Assembly: GCF_006007885.1 (NCBI RefSeq) | Contig: NZ_VCRO01000002.1 | Location: 248,001-312,000, forward strand | Reading direction: 5' to 3' | Length of the DNA: 64,000 bases | DNA from: Alteribacter natronophilus | GTDB lineage: Bacteria > Bacillota > Bacilli > Bacillales > Salisediminibacteriaceae | Shown here: in pieces, positions 8,514 through 16,786 of the stretch | How positions within the stretch are numbered: the first letter of the stretch is position 1 | How the letters are laid out: each line of letters begins with the position of its first letter | The notes under the pieces: generated by a model | Databases searched by the model: none | What the model saw: only the letters and a program-made list of their open reading frames with translations | What the model was told of the DNA's origin: nothing | Program-made: the position numbers and the translations under genes

Positions 8514-10127
8514 ATGAAGAAAAGTACCTTTATTGCCTCAGCCGCATTACCTGCTGCGCTGGCTGTCATGCTTGCAGGCTGCGCCAGTGAACCGGAACAG
8601 GAAACCGGAGGAGCAGCAGATCAGGACGGGGATACAGGTGAGGAAGCAGCCGGCGAGGAAGGCGGCGAACTGACGATCGGCATGCAGTCGGATATTGTCG
8701 CTGTAGACCCTCATACGACAAATGATATCCCGTCCAGTAACCTGCAGGTCAATATCTATGACAGACTCATCTACCTGACGGAAGATATGGAACTTGAGCC
8801 GATGCTCGCAACAGACTGGGAAGTACTTGAAGATGATCTGTGGGAATTTAACCTGAGAGACGACGTTACCTTCCATGACGGCTCCGAATTCAATGCGGAA
8901 GTGGTAAAAGCGAACCTTGAACGCGTGCTCGACGAGGAAATTGCGTCCCCGCGGGCGAACCTTTTTGAAATGATCGAAGAAGTCATCGTCGAGGATGAGT
9001 TCACGGTCCGCATTAAAACCGAGTACCCGTTCGGTGCCCTCGGCGCCCACCTCGGTCATACAGGCGGTTCGATGATCAGTAAGGAAGCTATTGAAGCTGA
9101 TTACGCTGCCATGGAAGACGGGGGAGATCCGGGTTCCTACATTAACAGTAACTCTTCCGGAAGCGGTTTTTTCGAGCTGGAGGAGCGGGTGTCCGGAGAC
9201 AGTACCACTCTTGCACGCAATGAAGAGTACTGGGGTGAGCAGCCTAAAGTGGACAGCGTCACGTTCCGCGTGATCGGAGATGCAGGCCAGATCGTGAATT
9301 CCGTTGAGGCGGGGGAAATTGATATCGCTTTCCCGATCCGTCCAAACGATATGAGCCGTGTTGAAGGAACCGAGGGTGTGGAGCTTTATGTTCAGGATTC
9401 CGTGAGCATGGCTTACGTCGGCTTTAACAATAAAAAAGAACCGTACGACGACCCGAAAGTTCGCCAGGCACTGAGTATGGCAATCGATAAAGATGTCATT
9501 ATCAACAGCGTTCTTGAAGGAGCAGCCGAAAAAGCAGTCGGTCCGGTCAGTGAGAGCGTATTCGGATTCGATGATTCCGTTGAGGATCTGGGCTATGATC
9601 CGGAGAGAGCCCGTGAGCTTTTAGCCGAAGCCGGCTATGAAGACGGATTTGAGACGAGCATCTGGACGAACGATTCCGCCGAGCGGGAGGATATCGCTGT
9701 GGTGGTGCAGTCCCAGCTTGAGGAAATCGGCGTAGACGCAAGCATTGAAGTTCTCGAGTGGGGTGCCTACCTGGATGAGACGGCTGCAGGTAACCACGAC
9801 ATGTTCATCCTCGGCTGGTCCACCGGTACGGGAGATGCTGATTTCGCGATCTATTCCCTTTTCCACTCTTCCCAGCAGGGAACCGGGGGTAATAAAACGT
9901 TCATTGAAGACGACGAGCTGGACAGTCTAATTGAAGAAGCCCGCCGTGAAACCGACGAAGCAGCCCGTGAGGAAATCTATTCGGAGATCATTCATTTCCT
10001 GAGAGATGAAGCACCAATGATGTATCTCTATCATACTGATTACCTGGTAGGTGTTGGTGATCAGGTTGGCGGATTCTGGAAACATCCGACAGGACTATTC
10101 ATGCTGCAGGACGTTACAGTACAGTAA
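8514..10127 (+). CDS. Peptide-binding lipoprotein, SBP family 5 (copy 1)
   Basis: 537 residues. Extracellular solute receptor for the neighbouring ABC transporter. The signal peptide ends in the lipobox LAGC, so the mature protein is lipid-anchored. A Glu/Asp/Gly-rich linker (about residues 25-50) joins it to a family 5 domain starting at ELTIGMQSDI. The blocks TFHDGSEFNAEVVKAN, DDPKVRQALSMAIDKD and GWSTGTGDAD fit the DppA/OppA/GsiB group. The ATG follows AGAGGAGGACACC; the frame extends upstream but only this start gives a signal peptide. A close relative follows at 10363. I recall similar proteins labelled glutathione-binding; specificity cannot be decided here. Confidence 0.92.
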   Translation: MKKSTFIASAALPAALAVMLAGCASEPEQETGGAADQDGDTGEEAAGEEGGELTIGMQSDIVAVDPHTTNDIPSSNLQVNIYDRLIYLTEDMELEPMLATDWEVLEDDLWEFNLRDDVTFHDGSEFNAEVVKANLERVLDEEIASPRANLFEMIEEVIVEDEFTVRIKTEYPFGALGAHLGHTGGSMISKEAIEADYAAMEDGGDPGSYINSNSSGSGFFELEERVSGDSTTLARNEEYWGEQPKVDSVTFRVIGDAGQIVNSVEAGEIDIAFPIRPNDMSRVEGTEGVELYVQDSVSMAYVGFNNKKEPYDDPKVRQALSMAIDKDVIINSVLEGAAEKAVGPVSESVFGFDDSVEDLGYDPERARELLAEAGYEDGFETSIWTNDSAEREDIAVVVQSQLEEIGVDASIEVLEWGAYLDETAAGNHDMFILGWSTGTGDADFAIYSLFHSSQQGTGGNKTFIEDDELDSLIEEARRETDEAAREEIYSEIIHFLRDEAPMMYLYHTDYLVGVGDQVGGFWKHPTGLFMLQDVTVQ

Positions 10128-10142
10128 TATATCTTTTGTCAG

Positions 10143-10172
10143 TCCCTGCCGGCCGACTCGGCAGGGATTTTT
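10143..10172 (+). terminator. Intrinsic terminator after binding-protein copy 1
   Basis: TCCCTGCCG (10143-10151) pairs with CGGCAGGGA (10159-10167) and is followed by TTTTTCC. It separates the two tandem binding-protein genes, so copy 2 probably has its own promoter. Confidence 0.88.
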
Positions 10173-10362
10173 CCTCAGGAAAAATGTAGTAACATTTTCC
10201 GGTGTTTTTCAAGCAGATTACCTTTATTTCAAAGGATTCGGCAATTTTCAAGATGACAAATGTTTAGAATAGTTTAAGTTATCGTTAAGAGAATACTTGT
10301 CTTTTTTCGTTTCTTCATGTACTTTAATAGGTGATACTTAATCAACCAAGGGGGTAACACAA

Positions 10363-12009
10363 TTGAAAAAAAGCACTTGGCTTAAGTCAATCGCTATTCC
10401 GGCAGCCCTTTCACTGGCACTTATGGGTTGTGCAACTGAGCCTGATGATGAAGGCGGCGACGCTGGCGGCGATACTGGCGACACAGACACAGAAGACACT
10501 GGCGACGCTGATGACGACGATGAGGAAGCAGCAGGTGAAGAAGGCGGCGAGCTTACAATCGGTATGATCTCCGATATCGTTTCCCTTGACCCGCACGGTT
10601 CCAACGACGTGCCATCAAGTAACGTTCAGACAAACATTTACGAAACTCTCGTAACACAGACTGAAGATATGGAAATCGAGCCGCTTCTTGCTGAAGACTG
10701 GGAAGCTGTAGAGCCGGACGTTTGGGAATTCACCCTTCGTCAGGACGTAACTTTCCACGACGGGTCCGAGCTTAACGCAGACGTTGTTGTAGCAAACTTC
10801 GACCGCCTGCTCGATCCGGACATCGCATCTCCACGTGCGTTCCTTTTCGAAATGGTTGAGAACGTAGAAGCAGTGGATGAGTATACTGTCCGCTTTGAGA
10901 CAGAATTCCCATTCGCACCACTTCCGGCTCACCTTGCTCATACTGGAGGGTCCATCATCAGTGGTGATGCAATCGAAGCAGACTACGAAGCTATGGAAGA
11001 CGGCGAGGAGCCTGGATGGTACCTTAACCGTAACTCTGCCGGTACAGGTTTCTTCGAGCTTGAAGAGCGTACTTCCGGTGACAACACTGTTCTCGCGAAA
11101 AACGAAAACTACTGGGGCGAGCAGGCAAAAGTTGACCGCGTAACATGGCGCGTTATCGGTGACGAAGGTCAGATGATCAACTCTGTTGAAGCAGGGGAAA
11201 TCGACATCGCCTACCCGATCCGTCCAACTGACATTAACCGTGTGGAAAACAGTGACGCTGTTAACCTTTACCAGCAGGAATCCCTGAGCACGGCGTACAT
11301 CGGATTTAACAACGACAAAGAGCCGTACGACGATCCAAAAGTACGTCAGGCCCTTTCAATGGCTATTAACAAAGAAGAAATCATCGAAGGTGTACTTCAG
11401 GGTGAAGGTAACCCGGCTATCGGTCCAATCAACGACCAGGTATTCGGTTTTGACGACTCTGTAGAAGAACTTCCTTACGACCCTGAGCGCGCGCAGGAGC
11501 TTCTTGCAGAAGCAGGGTATGAAGACGGATTTGAAACAACAATCTGGACAAACGACTCTGCCGAGCGTCAGGACATCGCTGTAATCGTTCAGGATCAGCT
11601 TAGCCAAATCGGCGTAGACGTTGAAATCGAAGTAGTGGAGTGGGGCGCGTACCTCGACGACACTGCTGCAGGTCAGCATGACATGTTCATCCTTGGCTGG
11701 GTTACTGTAACAGGTGACGCTGACTACGGTATGTTCCCGCTGTTCCACTCTTCTCAGCACGGAGCTGCAGGTAACCGTACGTTCACAGACAGCGAAGAGC
11801 TCGACGACATCCTTGACCAGGCACGTCGTGAAACTGAAGAAGATGCCCGTGAGGAACTTTACTCCCAGGCTCTTGAAATTCTTGTAGACGATGCACCAAT
11901 GCTTTACCTTTACCACTCCATCTACTCTGTAGGTCTGGGTGAAAACGTAAACGGCTTCTGGAAGCATCCAAACGGTCTTTACCAGCTTCAGGAAGTAACA
12001 GTTCAGTAA
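10363..12009 (+). CDS. Peptide-binding lipoprotein, SBP family 5 (copy 2)
   Basis: 548 residues, starting at TTG eight bases after a GGGGG ribosome site. Signal peptide with lipobox LMGC, then an acidic Gly/Asp/Glu linker and a family 5 binding domain closely similar along its whole length to copy 1. It is a tandem duplicate. Its codons differ from copy 1: Arg is mostly CGT, Leu often CTT and Pro CCA, the bias of highly expressed Bacillus genes. This may be the abundant receptor and copy 1 a variant with other ligands. It is followed by its own strong terminator. The 235 bp before it holds a terminator and presumably a promoter near 10270-10335. Confidence 0.92.
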   Translation: MKKSTWLKSIAIPAALSLALMGCATEPDDEGGDAGGDTGDTDTEDTGDADDDDEEAAGEEGGELTIGMISDIVSLDPHGSNDVPSSNVQTNIYETLVTQTEDMEIEPLLAEDWEAVEPDVWEFTLRQDVTFHDGSELNADVVVANFDRLLDPDIASPRAFLFEMVENVEAVDEYTVRFETEFPFAPLPAHLAHTGGSIISGDAIEADYEAMEDGEEPGWYLNRNSAGTGFFELEERTSGDNTVLAKNENYWGEQAKVDRVTWRVIGDEGQMINSVEAGEIDIAYPIRPTDINRVENSDAVNLYQQESLSTAYIGFNNDKEPYDDPKVRQALSMAINKEEIIEGVLQGEGNPAIGPINDQVFGFDDSVEELPYDPERAQELLAEAGYEDGFETTIWTNDSAERQDIAVIVQDQLSQIGVDVEIEVVEWGAYLDDTAAGQHDMFILGWVTVTGDADYGMFPLFHSSQHGAAGNRTFTDSEELDDILDQARRETEEDAREELYSQALEILVDDAPMLYLYHSIYSVGLGENVNGFWKHPNGLYQLQEVTVQ

Positions 12010-12031
12010 TCTATAATATTGAGCAATACGG

Positions 12032-12075
12032 AACCCCCGGCGCCCACGCCTTTGCGTGGCGGCCGGGGGTTTTTG
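12032..12075 (+). terminator. Strong intrinsic terminator after binding-protein copy 2
   Basis: The GC-rich stem runs from AACCCCCGGC at 12032 to GGCCGGGGGTT ending at 12071. An inner CCACGC/GCGTGG pair extends it, and a TTTTTG tail follows. Confidence 0.9.
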
Positions 12076-12110
12076 TGCTGGCGTGAAGATTGATTGGGAG
12101 GGGAAGGATT

Positions 12111-12200
12111 ATTTGGTGGTTAGTTGCGAGGATTCAGCAATTAATTAAAATGATTTGATGGTTAATTATTTTATTCAGCTTTTAATTCCACTGATTCAGC
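12111..12200 (-). repeat. Phased repeat array, family 2, minus orientation
   Basis: On the plus strand ATTTGGT, ATTCAGC, ATTTGAT, ATTCAGC and ATTCAGC begin at 12111, 12132, 12153, 12173 and 12194 (steps 21, 21, 20, 21). Read on the minus strand these are GCTGAAT and ACCAAAT/ATCAAAT units with the same AT-rich spacers (for example GCTGAATAAAATAATTAACC) as the arrays at 18691 and 21193, so it is the same family in the opposite direction. It lies in the intergenic stretch on the left side of the gas vesicle block. Confidence 0.75.
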
Positions 12201-12301
12201 TTTTAGCACCCTTTCACTTCCACAGCAACAAAAAGACCCCTCAACCGAGGGGCCCTGTGCAAACCGTAAATCCTAAAATCCATATTCCACTTAGCAGACC
12301 C

Positions 12302-12859
12302 CTACACCGTCTCCTTATCCTCCATCATTTCACGGCACTTATCCTCAAAACGCCGCTCCACGTAGAGCCGGACGAATTCATCACGCTTCTCGATGTCCTC
12401 CTGCTTTAAAAAGAACCGGCCTTTGCGCATCCGCTGCCCTTCAGGCAGCTCACCCCAGTGACGGAGTGACTCTTCTTCAAGCTCCGCCTCAACTTGCCGG
12501 CGGAGAACCAGATCCTGCACACGCTGCCTGCGCACTTCTTCCTGCACTTCCCGGCGAAGTTCCTCCTTCAGCGCCTCGACGTCGATCTGTTCCTCATCCT
12601 CACCGGACGCAGGAAACGGACGAAGCTCAAACTCTTCCTCAAGCTTTTTGAAAATCGCATCTATCGACCAGTTGTCCTCGCGCTTTTCCTTTACAAACCT
12701 GGCGATGTCGAGATCGAGCTCATCATAAATACGTTCCTCGTCAGCACGGTTCACATAATGAAGCCCGCGTTCCTCGAGTTTGCGGAACCAGCTGTCCACC
12801 GTACTCGCATGCTTTCCTACCTCTTTTGCAAAATCACTAATCTTATAATATTCCACCAT
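12302..12859 (-). CDS. MerR-like HTH protein with coiled-coil tail
   Basis: 185 residues. The N-terminus (YYKISDFAKEVGKHASTVDSWFRKLEERGL) is a MerR/RacA-type winged helix, including the recognition helix STVDSWFRKL. A long, highly charged helical region follows (about 85-130, rich in Glu, Arg and Gln), and the end (FFLKQEDIEKRDEFVRLYVERR) resembles DUF3967-like tails of Bacillus HTH proteins. No small-molecule binding domain is evident, so oligomerisation through the coiled coil is likelier than ligand sensing. It is divergent from the gas vesicle operon (248 bp between starts) and could regulate it, but nothing in the sequence proves this. Confidence 0.75.
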   Translation of the reverse strand: MVEYYKISDFAKEVGKHASTVDSWFRKLEERGLHYVNRADEERIYDELDLDIARFVKEKREDNWSIDAIFKKLEEEFELRPFPASGEDEEQIDVEALKEELRREVQEEVRRQRVQDLVLRRQVEAELEEESLRHWGELPEGQRMRKGRFFLKQEDIEKRDEFVRLYVERRFEDKCREMMEDKETV

Positions 12860-13048
12860 TACGAACCATCACCTCTTTAGCTTCAGTTTCGTCAGTCACT
12901 GGATAATCTCTGTTCCATACTCATACCTACTCTATTTCCCTGAAAGATCCTGCACGAATCACGGAATTTACAAAAAATGAATGGAAAAACCCGCCATACT
13001 GGTCCATGTGACAAAATAACTAAATATGAAGGGAAGCAGTAATTTCCA

Positions 13049-13073
13049 GTTTTGAGCACTCCTATACGGGTAT
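13049..13073 (+). promoter_or_regulatory. Sigma-B-type promoter for the gas vesicle operon
   Basis: GTTTTG (13049-13054), a 13-base gap and GGGTAT (13068-13073) match the general-stress sigma-B consensus of Bacillus (GTTTAA, 12-15 bases, GGGTAT) with two mismatches, both in the -35. Transcription would start near 13080, about 28 bases before the gvpP ATG, with the TAGGAGG ribosome site between. No sigma-A pair with normal spacing overlaps it. Confidence 0.7.
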
Positions 13074-13107
13074 AGTCCACAGAAATCACGTTTAGGAGGA
13101 ATGTGAA

Positions 13108-13761
13108 ATGTCCAGCAATCAGACAGACCAGCAAAATTATTCAAATCAGGAGCAGCAGAACCAGTCAGGCGCCCAGTCACAGGAACAATCGGACAGCACA
13201 CAGCAGAACGATCAACCGATGCAGCAGCATCACCGTTCTGAAAGCCAGAACGGAAACGTACCGGTACAGGAGCCTTCCGGCGGGTTTTCAACTGGAAGTT
13301 TCTTTGCCGGAGCCGCAATCGGGGCCCTGGTCGCATCGGCCGCAGCTGTACTTTCCACCCCTAAAAGCGGAAAAGAAGTCCGTGACGACATCGTTGGAAA
13401 ATATGAGGAAACTACACAGAAAGGTAAAGACACATGGGCAGGCGTAGTAGACACCTCATCCAAGCGTTACGAAGAACTGAAAGAAAAAGCCGGTGAAATT
13501 ACCGAAAACATTACAAACTGGACGGCTGAAAAGAAAAACGAAGCAGCAGAAGGTCTCCGTGACTCCGCTGACAAGGTAGCCGCCACCATCGAGGAAGACG
13601 AAGACACTGAGCCGGGAGATGCCACCAAGATTCTCGACCAGCCGTCCTCGGAAGATGATACGGAAGAAGAGGCGGAAGAAAGTAATTCCGAGCAGCAAGA
13701 AGAATCCGAGGAACAAGAATCCGAGGAAAAAGAAGAATCAGAAGAAAAAGCCGGTAAATAG
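13108..13761 (+). CDS. gvpP: YtxH-domain gas vesicle protein (GvpP/GvpT type)
   Basis: 217 residues. A hydrophilic, Gln/Ser-rich N-terminus (1-55) is followed by a Gly/Ala-rich hydrophobic segment GSFFAGAAIGALVASAAAVLS and PKSGKEVRDDIVGKYEETTQKGKDTW, the hallmark of the YtxH family (COG4980, called gas vesicle protein GvpP). The remainder is an amphipathic helix and a very acidic tail (EEEAEESNSEQQEESEE...). In B. megaterium, YtxH-like proteins of the gvp cluster are accessory and not part of the rib structure. First gene after the sigma-B-type promoter. The ATG follows TAGGAGG. The P or T letter is chosen by gene order (P-Q-A). Confidence 0.75.
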   Translation: MSSNQTDQQNYSNQEQQNQSGAQSQEQSDSTQQNDQPMQQHHRSESQNGNVPVQEPSGGFSTGSFFAGAAIGALVASAAAVLSTPKSGKEVRDDIVGKYEETTQKGKDTWAGVVDTSSKRYEELKEKAGEITENITNWTAEKKNEAAEGLRDSADKVAATIEEDEDTEPGDATKILDQPSSEDDTEEEAEESNSEQQEESEEQESEEKEESEEKAGK

Positions 13762-13792
13762 CAGGGGTTCTCAATCCAGTTCAGGTTTATGA

Positions 13793-13819
13793 GAAAGAGA
13801 GCGCCTGTCTCTCTTTTTT
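13793..13819 (+). terminator. Weak intrinsic terminator or attenuator between gvpP and gvpQ
   Basis: AAAGAGAG (13794-13801) pairs with CTCTCTTT (13809-13816) around a 7-base loop, and six T follow. The stem is AU-rich and modest. It could lower expression of the structural genes relative to gvpP. Confidence 0.45.
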
Positions 13820-13872
13820 GCACTGGATAAAATTCTGAAATCCACAAACCCGATAGAGGAGGAGCGCTGCCT

Positions 13873-14607
13873 ATGTCAGTAAATGCAGAAACTGAAAAAG
13901 ATCAAGAGCAAGAGGAAGAACAAGAAGAAGAACAAGAAGAAGAGCAAGAAGAAGAGCAAGAGGAAGAACAAGAAGAAGAACAAGAAGAAGAGCAAGAAGA
14001 AGATGAAGAACAAGATGAAGATGAAGAAGAACAAGAAGATGAAGAAGAACAAGAAGATGAACAAGAAGATGAAGAGCGGGAAACTGCTAAATTCAGTGCG
14101 GGTAAAAAAGCACTCGCTGCCGGCGGTGCCGGAATAGCGCTCGGAAGCCTCGCGCTCCTTAACAAAAACGTCCGCTCTAAAGCCAAGAGCCTGGTCTCTT
14201 CCGCCAAAGAAGAAGCCAAGGATGAGGCGAAGGAGCAGCTGGACGATCACCCGAAAGCGAAAAACGCGACTGCAGCCACTTACGTTGGTAAGAAGTTTTA
14301 CAACCTGTTCGAAAAGGTACGGAAAACCAAGGAAGATGTTAAGGAAAACATGGAGGAAGCCGGAGAAAAGCTTCAGGACAAAGCGGAAGAAGCCAAGAAC
14401 AAAGCAAAAGTTGCAAAGCGCCGAATTAAAAGCCAGGCAGAGGACGCAAAAGAAGAGGTTAAAGACAACGAACTCACAGGCTCTGACTCCGATGACTCTG
14501 ACAGCAGTGACGACGATGGAATCAAGAAGACGAGTGACATTAAGAAACCGTCCGATCTCAAAAGCGCCACTGACATTAAAGGATCGGACGACATCAAAAA
14601 ACCGTAA
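13873..14607 (+). CDS. gvpQ: GvpQ-like gas vesicle accessory protein with acidic QEEE repeats
   Basis: 244 residues. Residues 11-70 are almost only Glu, Gln and Asp, with eight or so QEEE tetrapeptides. A short Gly/Ala hydrophobic patch (GKKALAAGGAGIALGSLALL) follows, then long Lys/Ala/Glu helices (KEEAKDEAKEQL, AEEAKNKAKVAKRRIKSQAEDAKEEVKD), and a tail with repeated KKxSDIKKP/DIK. Its position between the YtxH protein and gvpA matches GvpQ in the B. megaterium gene order; the low-complexity sequence makes homology hard to prove. GAGGAGG precedes the ATG. Probably a soluble or membrane-associated helper, not a shell protein. Confidence 0.65.
   Translation: MSVNAETEKDQEQEEEQEEEQEEEQEEEQEEEQEEEQEEEQEEDEEQDEDEEEQEDEEEQEDEQEDEERETAKFSAGKKALAAGGAGIALGSLALLNKNVRSKAKSLVSSAKEEAKDEAKEQLDDHPKAKNATAATYVGKKFYNLFEKVRKTKEDVKENMEEAGEKLQDKAEEAKNKAKVAKRRIKSQAEDAKEEVKDNELTGSDSDDSDSSDDDGIKKTSDIKKPSDLKSATDIKGSDDIKKP
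13903..14082 (+). repeat. In-frame 12-bp microsatellite coding for QEEE
   Basis: Tandem 12-base units CAAGAAGAAGAA with CAG-free, GAA/GAG-rich variants, decaying into GAT/GAA mixtures towards 14080. The unit length keeps the frame, so slippage would change the number of acidic tetrapeptides in GvpQ but not inactivate it. Confidence 0.85.
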
Positions 14608-14622
14608 AGGAGAGTGTCCAGC

Positions 14623-14886
14623 ATGGCCATTCAGAAAAGTACCGATTCATCCAGCCTAGCAGAAGTGATCGACCGTATCCTCGATAAAGGTGTTGTAATC
14701 GACCTTTATGCTCGCGTATCTCTAGTCGGGATCGAGCTCATTACCGTGGAAGCCCGAGTTGTTATCGCATCCGTTGATACATGGCTCCGTTACGCAGAAG
14801 CTGTCGGACTGCTCCGTGATGAGGTCCAGGGAGAACTCGACGGGGAAGAATCCGAAGAAGGCTCCAGCCGACTCAATTTTGCCTAA
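14623..14886 (+). CDS. gvpA: Gas vesicle structural protein GvpA
   Basis: 87 residues. The main shell protein whose polymer forms the ribs of the gas vesicle. It begins [23 protein letters not shown] and contains the hallmark [40 protein letters not shown]. The AAGGAG site is 10 bases before this ATG; a GTG at 14614 is too close to it. The acidic tail after residue 67 is longer than the structured core. It is the only GvpA-like protein in the cluster with the classical N-terminus, the other two being gvpS and gvpJ. It corresponds to gvpB of B. megaterium in order. Confidence 0.96.
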   Translation: MAIQKSTDSSSLAEVIDRILDKGVVIDLYARVSLVGIELITVEARVVIASVDTWLRYAEAVGLLRDEVQGELDGEESEEGSSRLNFA

Positions 14887-14976
14887 CCAGTCAGGAGTGA
14901 AGAATCTGGTGCATACCACTGCGCCAGGTTCTCTTTCCTGCGAATAAAAATCCGTCGCTAAAGGTGGGACACCAAC

Positions 14977-15249
14977 ATGAAAATAGAAGACGTCATAGAT
15001 ACAGTCAAAGAATTCTTCAAAGATCACGTTTACCCTGTCTATCGCATCACCTCCATTGTCACCGACGAAAAAGGGTGGGACGTGGAAGTTGAAGTGATCG
15101 AGGAAAAAGAATACATGAAAAAATACGGCCGCGACCAGCTTCTTGGTGTTTACCACTCCCGCGTCAACAAGGATCTGGAAGTAGAGTCGTTCTACCGCAA
15201 AAGCCTCCGTAACCGTACGGACAAACTTGAAGAAGCAGAAGGGAGGTAG
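14977..15249 (+). CDS. gvpO: Gas vesicle protein GvpO (GvpR of B. megaterium)
   Basis: 90 residues. Matches the GvpO family (PF05800): GWDVEVEVIEEKEYMKKYG followed by LLGVYHSRVNKDLEVESFYRKSLRNR, the usual pattern of a Trp-Val-Glu strand and a final Tyr/Arg-rich strand. In haloarchaea GvpO is needed for gas vesicle formation; the same-position gene of B. megaterium is called gvpR. A 90-base gap separates it from gvpA. AAAGGTGGG precedes the ATG. Overlap of its end with the ribosome site of gvpN suggests coupled translation. Confidence 0.88.
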   Translation: MKIEDVIDTVKEFFKDHVYPVYRITSIVTDEKGWDVEVEVIEEKEYMKKYGRDQLLGVYHSRVNKDLEVESFYRKSLRNRTDKLEEAEGR

Positions 15250-15256
15250 GCACAGC

Positions 15257-16771
15257 ATGAGCCTGAAAGATATCTTCAGCCCCGGTTCTGGTTCCGAGAG
15301 CAAAGGTAACAGCAAAAACCAGACAAAAGACGATTCTTCCGGTTCAGGAAATAACATTGAATTCAAACAAGGTAACAATTCAAATGCCGGCACAAAATCC
15401 AATAGTGAGAGCAAATCCAATTCAGGCAGCAATGCCAAAAGTAAATCCGGATCCAGCACTAAATCCCGGAGTAACAGCTCCGGCTCCAGCAGCAGATCCA
15501 AAAACAGCAGCAGCTCAGGAACCAGCACTAAATCCAGGAACAGCAGCTCCGGTTCGGGAAAAAAAACCGGAAGTGGCACAACAGAATCCAAATCCGGCTC
15601 AAAATCCAGCAGCCAGTCCAAATCAGGGAATAAATCGACGAGCAAAAACGAATCAAAATCCAGCACTGAAAACCAATCCCAATCCAGTAAAAACGGAAAC
15701 GAGTCCAAGTCCAACACCGGAAACAATTCCCAATCGAATGAAAAATCAAACCAGAACGAGTCAAAATCAAGCAAAAAATCCAGCAATGAATCCAGCAGAC
15801 AGTCGGACGAAAACGGCCGGGACGAATCCAGCTCCGACTCATCGGAAAACCGGCAGGACCGTGAGTCCGTCCGCCGCTCCCGGAACATCGAACTGGAGAA
15901 CTTCGTTGTCACCGATGAAGTGGAAAAAATCGTCGCCCGCTCAAAGCACTATCTGAACGCCGGATACCCGGTTCATTTTACGGGACCTGCAGGTGTCGGT
16001 AAAACATCACTCGCCCTGTATCTCGCGAGCCTGTACGACCAGCCAGTCGTTTTCCTTCAGGGGAACCATGAGATGGCAAACGTGGATCTGATCGGCGGCA
16101 CGAGCGGCTATAAAGCAACGAAAAACGTGGATAACTTCGTCCGCACCGTCTACAAGCACACGGAGGAGCTGAACGAAAAGCGTAGCGAAGGCCTGCTCGC
16201 CAAGGCAGTGAAAAACGGCTATACCGTCGTGTACGACGAATTCACCCGCTCCCTGCCGGAAACGAACAACCTTCTCCTGAGCGTGATAGAGGAAGGCATC
16301 CTGCCGCTCTACGGAACGAAGCAGGATGAAGCGTTCATCCGTGTACACCCGGACTTCAAAATTATCTTCACTAGCAATCCGGTTGAATATGCCGGTGTCT
16401 ACCAGTCCCAGGACGCCCTTCGCGACCGTCTCATCACCCTGGAGCTTTCCCGCGGATCAAGCGAAACCGAAGTCTACATGATTCAGGAACGGACCGGCAT
16501 CAAAAAAGAGGAAGCCGAGACGATCATCGAACTCGTGGAAAGCATCCGCAACTTCTGTGAAAAGGAAGAGGTTCAGGGACCGAGCTTCCGCGCATCGATC
16601 ATGATCGGCGACATCGCGCGGCATAACGACATCCCGATCGATTCATCGGATGAGGATTTCGTCACGCTCTGCAAAGACATCCTCAGCGACGCCGTGAACC
16701 GGTGCATGAAGGAAGAGAAAAACGACACCGAAGCAAAAGACAAAATCGCCAAAGAGCTGAAAAAGATTTAG
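15257..16771 (+). CDS. gvpN: GvpN AAA+ ATPase with long Ser/Asn-rich N-terminal extension
   Basis: 504 residues, far above the roughly 300 of ordinary GvpN. Residues about 25-200 are an almost pure Ser/Asn/Lys/Gly low-complexity region. The ATPase core begins at ELENFVVTDEVEKIVARS; the P-loop is GPAGVGKTS (about 243-251), Walker B is VVYDEF and a sensor Asn lies in IIFTSNP. GvpN is the MoxR-type AAA+ protein needed for gas vesicle growth. The ATG is 10 bases past GGGAGG; a longer frame to 15227 overlaps gvpO and lacks a site. The extension may act as a flexible tether or condense with other Gvp proteins, but this is speculative. Confidence 0.93.
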   Translation: MSLKDIFSPGSGSESKGNSKNQTKDDSSGSGNNIEFKQGNNSNAGTKSNSESKSNSGSNAKSKSGSSTKSRSNSSGSSSRSKNSSSSGTSTKSRNSSSGSGKKTGSGTTESKSGSKSSSQSKSGNKSTSKNESKSSTENQSQSSKNGNESKSNTGNNSQSNEKSNQNESKSSKKSSNESSRQSDENGRDESSSDSSENRQDRESVRRSRNIELENFVVTDEVEKIVARSKHYLNAGYPVHFTGPAGVGKTSLALYLASLYDQPVVFLQGNHEMANVDLIGGTSGYKATKNVDNFVRTVYKHTEELNEKRSEGLLAKAVKNGYTVVYDEFTRSLPETNNLLLSVIEEGILPLYGTKQDEAFIRVHPDFKIIFTSNPVEYAGVYQSQDALRDRLITLELSRGSSETEVYMIQERTGIKKEEAETIIELVESIRNFCEKEEVQGPSFRASIMIGDIARHNDIPIDSSDEDFVTLCKDILSDAVNRCMKEEKNDTEAKDKIAKELKKI

Positions 16772-16786
16772 AGGGGGAGTCCCTGC

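Noticed and set aside
14722-15912. Long minus-strand open frame of 396 codons opposite gvpA-gvpN
   Set aside because: Made of Leu/Phe/Asp runs that mirror the Ser/Asn-rich region of gvpN; no ribosome site or family signal.
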